In this document: piece after piece, positions 15,464 through 19,041 of the stretch
Position numbering within the stretch: the stretch's first letter is position 1
Layout of the letters: every line of letters starts with the position of its first letter
Assembly: GCA_028679325.1 (NCBI GenBank)
Contig: JAJRBS010000103.1
Span: 1-19,041 of the forward strand
Direction of reading: 5' to 3'
Origin: Methanoregulaceae archaeon
GTDB lineage: Archaea; Halobacteriota; Methanomicrobia; Methanomicrobiales; Methanospirillaceae
DNA length: 19,041 nt
The notes under the pieces: model-generated
The model's database searches: none
Told to the model about the DNA's origin: nothing
The model's input: only the letters and a program-made list of their open reading frames with translations
Program-made: the position numbers and the translations under genes

Positions 15464-15491
15464 CGGACGAAGGAAATCGGACGAAGAAAAA
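15464..15491. repeat. Two tandem 14-base units upstream of the HTH-PAS gene
   Basis: CGGACGAAGGAAAT is followed directly by CGGACGAAGAAAAA. The pair lies about 30 bases upstream of the HTH-PAS TATA-like box and between it and the kinase remnant, a fitting place for an operator, perhaps of the HTH-PAS protein itself. Function is inferred from position only. Confidence 0.45.
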
Positions 15492-15558
15492 CCTTGATGC
15501 CCGGGGGGGAGGTACAAACTGTTATGCAGAACCGGATTCAAAAGACCTGTTTCCGGAG

Positions 15559-15753
15559 GTGACATCTCCTCATGCAACCAGGATTTTTGGCGTTTTCAAG
15601 ACTGTCCATGAGGATCCCTCGAAGGAGGGTACAGGAGTCGGGCTGGCAATAGTCGAACGGATCGTTCACCGCCATGGCGGGAAGATATGGGCCCTATCGG
15701 TTCCGGGTAAAGGCACAACCTTTTTCTTCACTCTCGGAGAGGTTAAAGCATGA
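15559..15753 (+). pseudogene. Histidine kinase remnant (end of HATPase domain)
   Basis: Only the last 60 or so residues of a sensor histidine kinase are left. RIFGVFKTVHED matches the F-box region and EGTGVGLAIVERIVHRHGG the G2 box of the ATPase domain, followed by PGKGTTFFFTLG, the usual end of such kinases. The His box, N box and G1 box are absent, and I see no kinase likeness in any frame between this point and the HTH-PAS gene. The open frame continues upstream to 15220, but that part is antisense to the HTH-PAS gene. The 5' limit is uncertain; GTG at 15559 is used. The stop still overlaps the response regulator ATG (15750-15753), a trace of an original kinase-regulator operon. Confidence 0.75.
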
Positions 15754-16220
15754 ATTCCGGGGGAGCGGTTTCAGAGATACTCCTGGTTGAGGATAATCCC
15801 AATGATGTAGAACTGATCCTTCATGTCTTCCAGTGGTGTAACCTGGCCGACAGGATCCATGTGGCCTGGAACGGCGAAGAGGCCCTTGACTACCTTTTCG
15901 GGACAGGTAGTTATGAAGGAAAACCCGGCATGAAACCCAAGGTGATCCTCCTCGACCTCAAGCTCCCCAAGGTGGATGGGCTCGAGGTGCTGAGAAAGAT
16001 CAAGGGGGATTCATCCACCCGATCGATCCCTGTGGTCGTCTTCACCTCTTCACGGGAAGAAAGGGATATTCTTGACAGTTACAATCTCGGTGTTAACAGC
16101 TATATTGTCAAACCGGTACAGTTCGATCAGTTCGCAAACGTTATCAGGGATCTGGGACTCTACTGGCAGGTCATCAACCAGCCCCCCGTTGACAATGGGA
16201 CTCGGAAAAAGGCAGAGTAA
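15750..16220 (+). CDS. Rcp1-like single-domain response regulator
   Basis: A 156-residue receiver-only response regulator. The acidic pair E14-D15, the phosphoacceptor D69 in ILLDLKLPKVDG, the switch residue T99 and K121 in YIVKP are all in place, so it should be phosphorylatable. The loop after VAWNGEEALDYLFGTGSY is typical of the Rcp1-like group that pairs with PAS- or phytochrome-type histidine kinases. There is no output domain; the last 15 residues are a charged tail. Its cognate kinase was probably the gene now reduced to the remnant just upstream, so it may be served by another kinase or be decaying itself. Its own reading frame looks intact. Confidence 0.92.
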   Translation: MNSGGAVSEILLVEDNPNDVELILHVFQWCNLADRIHVAWNGEEALDYLFGTGSYEGKPGMKPKVILLDLKLPKVDGLEVLRKIKGDSSTRSIPVVVFTSSREERDILDSYNLGVNSYIVKPVQFDQFANVIRDLGLYWQVINQPPVDNGTRKKAE

Positions 16221-16224
16221 CGTC

Positions 16225-16229
16225 TTTTT
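16225..16229 (+). terminator. Short T-run after the response regulator
   Basis: Five T (in CGTCTTTTTC) lie just after the stop at 16220, a plausible weak archaeal terminator. Confidence 0.4.
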
Positions 16230-16235
16230 CAATCT

Positions 16236-16243
16236 AAAAAAAA
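16236..16243 (-). terminator. Oligo-T terminator for the alkA-type gene
   Basis: Eight A on the plus strand read as eight T on the minus strand, about 77 bases after the glycosylase stop. With the facing T-run it makes a bidirectional termination zone. Confidence 0.45.
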
Positions 16244-16319
16244 TGTCTTTTCACCTCATTTCTCTGCCCTGATGCTATCCTGCAGTAAAAGAACATCTGA
16301 TCCAACTTTGGTGTACTCT

Positions 16320-17246
16320 TCATTTTCCCATCATATCCGCTACCAGGAGATAATAGGCAGCCAGCCCTTTCCAGGGGCCCCAGCGGTCAGCAATCTTCCT
16401 GACGTCCTGACCAGAGATATCCCCGCCGGCTTCGTATCGCCTGGCTATCACCCTCCGGAGTCCCAGGTCATCGGCGGGTATAATATCAAGCCTGTGCAGG
16501 CCGCGAAGGACGATAAGCTCGGCAGTCCATCGACCGACACCCTTTAACTTCTGAAGCTCCCCGATGATCTCTTCGGAATCCTTGATTGCACGGAGGCCTT
16601 CGAGGTTAAGTTCTCCCAGGTGAATCTGTTGTGCTGTGTTCCGGATGTATTCACCCTTCATGGCCGATAAACCGCAGGCCCGGAATTGCTCGGGCTTGCC
16701 GGAAGCGAGTCTTTCAGGGACTGGGAAGGCATAGTATGTCTGTCCATCCACGAGAAGAGGATCGCCAAACATTTTTGTCAGTCGTGACTCGAGAGTTCGG
16801 GCAACAGCCAGGGAGATCTGCTGTTCAATGATGGAGTCAACGAGCGCTTCAAAGACTGTCGGCGTTGATGGTGCCTTCAGCCCCCGGAGGCGTTGTGTCA
16901 GATGATGGAGAGGGGGATCATCTTTGACAGACTGGTAGAAGGGAGCGAGATAATCGTTCAGGTTGAGTATACGGGCGATCATTTCTCCGGCCTGTTCCCT
17001 GTATCCCGATTCCGAAGCTGTATCCCCGGTTACCCTGACCTTCAGGACAGGGTGATTCGTTGTCCCCGTTGAATGTACATCAGCAAGAGCGAGTGTCTCC
17101 CCAAGCAGGATAACCTGCCAGAACCTGCCGTTCTCTGATTTGCGGATCTGAAGATCACCTGTTGCGAATACCCCGGTGCTCAGGGTGAAGTCGTAGGGTG
17201 GGACGGGATTGAGGTTGAAACTGATAGACTCCATGGGAGGACACAT
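16320..17246 (-). CDS. alkA: AlkA-like DNA-3-methyladenine / HhH-GPD glycosylase
   Basis: A 308-residue DNA base-excision glycosylase. Residues 1-110 form the N-terminal beta domain of the AlkA/OGG group; from 125 comes the HhH-GPD core with VDSIIEQQISLAVA, the hairpin LKGVGRWTAELI (234-245) and the catalytic Asp in IIPADD (Asp260, second of the pair). It lacks the four-cysteine iron-sulfur loop of Nth/MutY. It should remove alkylated or oxidised purines; which one cannot be told from sequence. There are two ATGs, at 17246 and 17234; a TATA-like AGATTAACTT is 22 and 34 bases upstream of them, so the choice is open. It is divergent from GAPDH. Confidence 0.87.
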   Translation of the reverse strand: MCPPMESISFNLNPVPPYDFTLSTGVFATGDLQIRKSENGRFWQVILLGETLALADVHSTGTTNHPVLKVRVTGDTASESGYREQAGEMIARILNLNDYLAPFYQSVKDDPPLHHLTQRLRGLKAPSTPTVFEALVDSIIEQQISLAVARTLESRLTKMFGDPLLVDGQTYYAFPVPERLASGKPEQFRACGLSAMKGEYIRNTAQQIHLGELNLEGLRAIKDSEEIIGELQKLKGVGRWTAELIVLRGLHRLDIIPADDLGLRRVIARRYEAGGDISGQDVRKIADRWGPWKGLAAYYLLVADMMGK

Positions 17247-17318
17247 AGGCTCTGGCTTTTTCCAAGTTAATCTTTCCCGATACTGCCCCGGTCTGGGAGG
17301 TCCCCTCTCTTGAGCCTT

Positions 17319-17336
17319 TCCCGGTTGCTAACGGGA
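17319..17336. repeat. Small inverted repeat between alkA-type gene and GAPDH gene
   Basis: TCCCG-gttgctaa-CGGGA lies in the 193-base divergent region. It is well upstream of both core promoters and could be a regulator site; no known motif is recognised. I see no gene in this region. Confidence 0.25.
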
Positions 17337-17408
17337 TAGTATGAAGATCTTTTCCTTTCTTCAACACCAAACACTCTCTTTTTCTATCCTTCCACGGCAA
17401 TCCCAACC

Positions 17409-17416
17409 TTTAATTT
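17409..17416 (+). promoter_or_regulatory. TATA box for GAPDH gene
   Basis: TTTAATTT is centred 27 bases upstream of the ATG at 17440 and shows that the upstream ATG at 17341 is not the start. A leaderless transcript is expected. Confidence 0.55.
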
Positions 17417-17439
17417 CTTCTCCCCCGAAAACCTCCCAT

Positions 17440-18462
17440 ATGATCAGAGTCGCCATCAACGGGTATGGAACCATCGGCAAGCGTGTTGCTGACGCCGTCG
17501 CCGCACAACCTGACATGAAGGTGATCGGGGTCTCGAAAACGAAGCCGAGCCATGAGGCATTTGTCGCCAGGTCAAGGGGTTATCCGCTCTACATAGCTGA
17601 CATATCAAAGAAGGGAGTCTTCGAGAAAGCCGGGTTGCCTGTCGCCGGAAGTATCGATGAGATGCTGAAGGCTGCTGATATCGTGGTTGACGCCACACCG
17701 GGCGGTGTTGGGGTGAAGAACAAGCCCCACTATGAGAAGCTCGGCCTCAGGGCCATATGGCAGGGGGGAGAGGACCATGAGGTTGCCGGTTTTTCGTTCA
17801 ACTCTGACTGCAATTATAAGGAGGCTCTTGGCAAACAGTTTGCCCGGGTTGTTTCCTGCAACACAACAGGTCTCTGCCGGATCATCCAGGCCATGGATAA
17901 GGCTTATGGTGTGGAGAAGGTACGGGCAGTCATGGTCCGCCGGGGAGGGGATCCGGCTGACATAAAGAGGGGGCCCATCGATGCCATCGTGCTCAATCCG
18001 GTTCATATCCCCAGCCATCACGGTCCCGACGTTCAGAGCGTGTTACCGCACATCAATATCGTGACCCTGGCCATGATCGTCCCGGTCACCATGATGCACA
18101 TGCACGTTGTGCAGATGGACCTGAAGAGAGAAGCGGCCAGGGAAGATGTGATCGGAATCATCGAGAAGCATCCGCGGATGGGACTTGTCAGAAAAGCCAC
18201 CGGTATAACCAGCACGGCAGAATTGAAGGAGTACGCCATGGACATGGGCCGCTGCCGGTCAGATCTCTGGGAAAATGGCATCTTCGAGGAATCTGTCTCC
18301 TGCCTTGGGAAGGAACTGTACCTTTTCCAGGCCATTCACCAGGAGGCGGATGTGGTCGTTGAGAACATAGATTGTATCAGGGCTATGACCAATACCGTGA
18401 AGGATGCCGCAAAGTCGGTAGAGATGACGAACAAGGCGATGAATTTTATAGCTATTCAATAG
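17440..18462 (+). CDS. gap: Type II glyceraldehyde-3-phosphate dehydrogenase (archaeal)
   Basis: A 340-residue archaeal phosphorylating GAPDH. The Rossmann start is VAINGYGTIGKRVADAV (residues 4-20); catalytic Cys140 sits in VVSCNTTGLCR; RRGGDPADIKRGPIDAI (168-183), NPVHIPSHHGPDV and MHMHVV follow as in characterised archaeal enzymes. It interconverts glyceraldehyde 3-phosphate and 1,3-bisphosphoglycerate; in a methanogen it is expected to serve mainly gluconeogenesis. The open frame extends 99 bases further upstream, but that stretch codes for a non-conserved serine- and proline-rich peptide and contains the TATA box, so the ATG at 17440 is the start. It stands alone, with a T-run after the stop. 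Confidence 0.95.
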   Translation: MIRVAINGYGTIGKRVADAVAAQPDMKVIGVSKTKPSHEAFVARSRGYPLYIADISKKGVFEKAGLPVAGSIDEMLKAADIVVDATPGGVGVKNKPHYEKLGLRAIWQGGEDHEVAGFSFNSDCNYKEALGKQFARVVSCNTTGLCRIIQAMDKAYGVEKVRAVMVRRGGDPADIKRGPIDAIVLNPVHIPSHHGPDVQSVLPHINIVTLAMIVPVTMMHMHVVQMDLKREAAREDVIGIIEKHPRMGLVRKATGITSTAELKEYAMDMGRCRSDLWENGIFEESVSCLGKELYLFQAIHQEADVVVENIDCIRAMTNTVKDAAKSVEMTNKAMNFIAIQ

Positions 18463-18488
18463 AATGCAGGGACGAAAAATAACGAAAC

Positions 18489-18494
18489 TTTTTT
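18489..18494 (+). terminator. Oligo-T terminator after GAPDH gene
   Basis: Six T lie 27 bases after the stop at 18462 and before the tyrS promoter. Confidence 0.5.
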
Positions 18495-18527
18495 CCTGTC
18501 GATCAACCTTGGTCTGACTCTCATAAT

Positions 18528-18536
18528 CATTAACTT
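18528..18536 (+). promoter_or_regulatory. TATA-like box for tyrS
   Basis: CATTAACTT is centred about 28 bases upstream of the ATG at 18560. Confidence 0.4.
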
Positions 18537-18559
18537 CCTCCAGCGCTCATGTATTTCAA

Positions 18560-19041
18560 ATGGATCCCTATGAGCTGGCCACGAGGAATACAGTCGAGGT
18601 AATCACGGATGATGAGCTGCATCGACTCCTTGGCAAGACTCATAAAAAAGTCTACGCCGGCTATGAACCAAGCGGTGAGATTCATCTCGGGCACCTGGTG
18701 ACCATCAACAAGCTCATCGACCTTCAGGAGGCGGGCTTTTCTGTGGTCGTCCTCCTTGCGGATCTTCATGCCTTCCTGAACAGGAAAGGCACGATGGAGC
18801 GGGTCAGGGAACTGGCAGAATATAACAGAAGGTGTTTCGAGGGACTCGGCCTCCGTGACGTCACGTATGTGCTCGGCTCCGATCTCCAGCTTTCTCCTGA
18901 TTACCAGCTCAAAGTCCTCGAGCTCTCCCAGCAGATAACCCTGAACCGTGCCAGGCGGAGCATGGATGAGGTGGGAAGGAACATGGAAACCCCGACGGTC
19001 TCCCAGATGATCTATCCCATCATGCAGATGGTGGATATCGC
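18560..19041 (+). CDS. tyrS: Tyrosyl-tRNA synthetase, 5' part
   Basis: The first 160 residues of an archaeal/eukaryotic-type class I tyrosyl-tRNA synthetase, cut by the window edge. The tyrosine pocket and ATP signature are present: YAGYEPSG (32-39) and HLGH (42-45, the HIGH motif). LLADLHAFLN (65-74), LNRARRSMDEV (128-138) and YPIMQMVDI (152-160) follow as in the Methanocaldococcus jannaschii enzyme. It charges tRNA-Tyr in the cytoplasm. The ATG at 18560 gives the MDPYELATRN opening; an ATG at 18549 is in another frame. The KMSKS region and anticodon-binding domain lie beyond the window. Confidence 0.93.
   Translation, partial: MDPYELATRNTVEVITDDELHRLLGKTHKKVYAGYEPSGEIHLGHLVTINKLIDLQEAGFSVVVLLADLHAFLNRKGTMERVRELAEYNRRCFEGLGLRDVTYVLGSDLQLSPDYQLKVLELSQQITLNRARRSMDEVGRNMETPTVSQMIYPIMQMVDI

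Noticed and set aside
15220..15558. Upstream extension of the kinase remnant
   Set aside because: The first part is antisense to the HTH-PAS gene and the rest has no kinase likeness, so it is not part of the protein.
17341..17439. Upstream ATG extending GAPDH by 33 residues
   Set aside because: The extension is not conserved-looking and contains the TATA box; archaeal GAPDH starts directly at the Rossmann strand.

Overview
The window is archaeal and comes from a methanogen, most likely of the Methanomicrobiales. That reading rests on an operon of methanogenesis marker proteins (Mmp3, 6, 5, 15, 17, 7), an archaeal type II glyceraldehyde-3-phosphate dehydrogenase, an archaeal-type tyrosyl-tRNA synthetase, a Tsr3 rRNA-modification enzyme, and a multi-PAS regulator led by a helix-turn-helix, a style common in Methanomicrobiales. 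The genus cannot be named from the sequence alone. I see no rRNA, tRNA, CRISPR array, insertion sequence or integrase, and no gap between genes longer than about 200 bases.

Region 1 (1-4588, + strand) is a tight operon. The 3' part of mmp3 runs in from the left edge, followed by mmp6, mmp5, mmp15, mmp17 and mmp7, which either overlap by 4 bases or lie 3-4 bases apart. Mmp3, Mmp7 and Mmp17 belong to the complex that reductively activates methyl-coenzyme M reductase (MCR). Mmp15 is a BadF/HgdC-type ATPase that keeps its iron-sulfur cysteines. Its N-terminal extension and the small protein Mmp5 share a CxxC-centred block with the same NEL-to-proline spacing, which resembles components of the 2-hydroxyacyl-CoA dehydratase / double-cubane family. 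This suggests a second, 'archerase'-like ATP-driven electron-injection module encoded with the MCR activation genes.

Region 2 (4589-8023) holds a lipoprotein with an FxLYD-type domain, a divergent AhpD-like CMD-family protein with an extra C-terminal CxxC, a YgiQ-type radical SAM protein, and a PPC/DUF296 protein whose gene overlaps the ygiQ-type gene by 4 bases.

Region 3 (8091-12394, - strand) runs, in transcription order, from a two-domain protein (a DUF523/TudS-like desulfidase domain fused to a nucleoside 2-deoxyribosyltransferase domain), to an EF-Tu/SelB-like protein with a ruined GTPase domain, to LemA, to a DUF2207 membrane protein with a glycine-rich tail. The fusion protein and the degenerate translation-factor homologue are the most unusual genes here after the mmp operon.

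Region 4 (12424-16220) holds tsr3, a convergent and overlapping HTH plus six-PAS regulator without a kinase domain, a histidine-kinase remnant that keeps only the last part of the ATPase domain, and an Rcp1-like response regulator still coupled to that remnant by an ATGA overlap.

Region 5 (16320-19041) holds an AlkA-like DNA glycosylase (-), the divergent GAPDH (+), and the 5' part of tyrS (+), which is cut by the right edge.

A recurrent pattern helped choose starts. Several genes that begin a transcript have a TATA-like box about 25-31 bases upstream of the best start codon, which fits leaderless or nearly leaderless mRNA. Several genes inside operons instead carry Shine-Dalgarno sequences.
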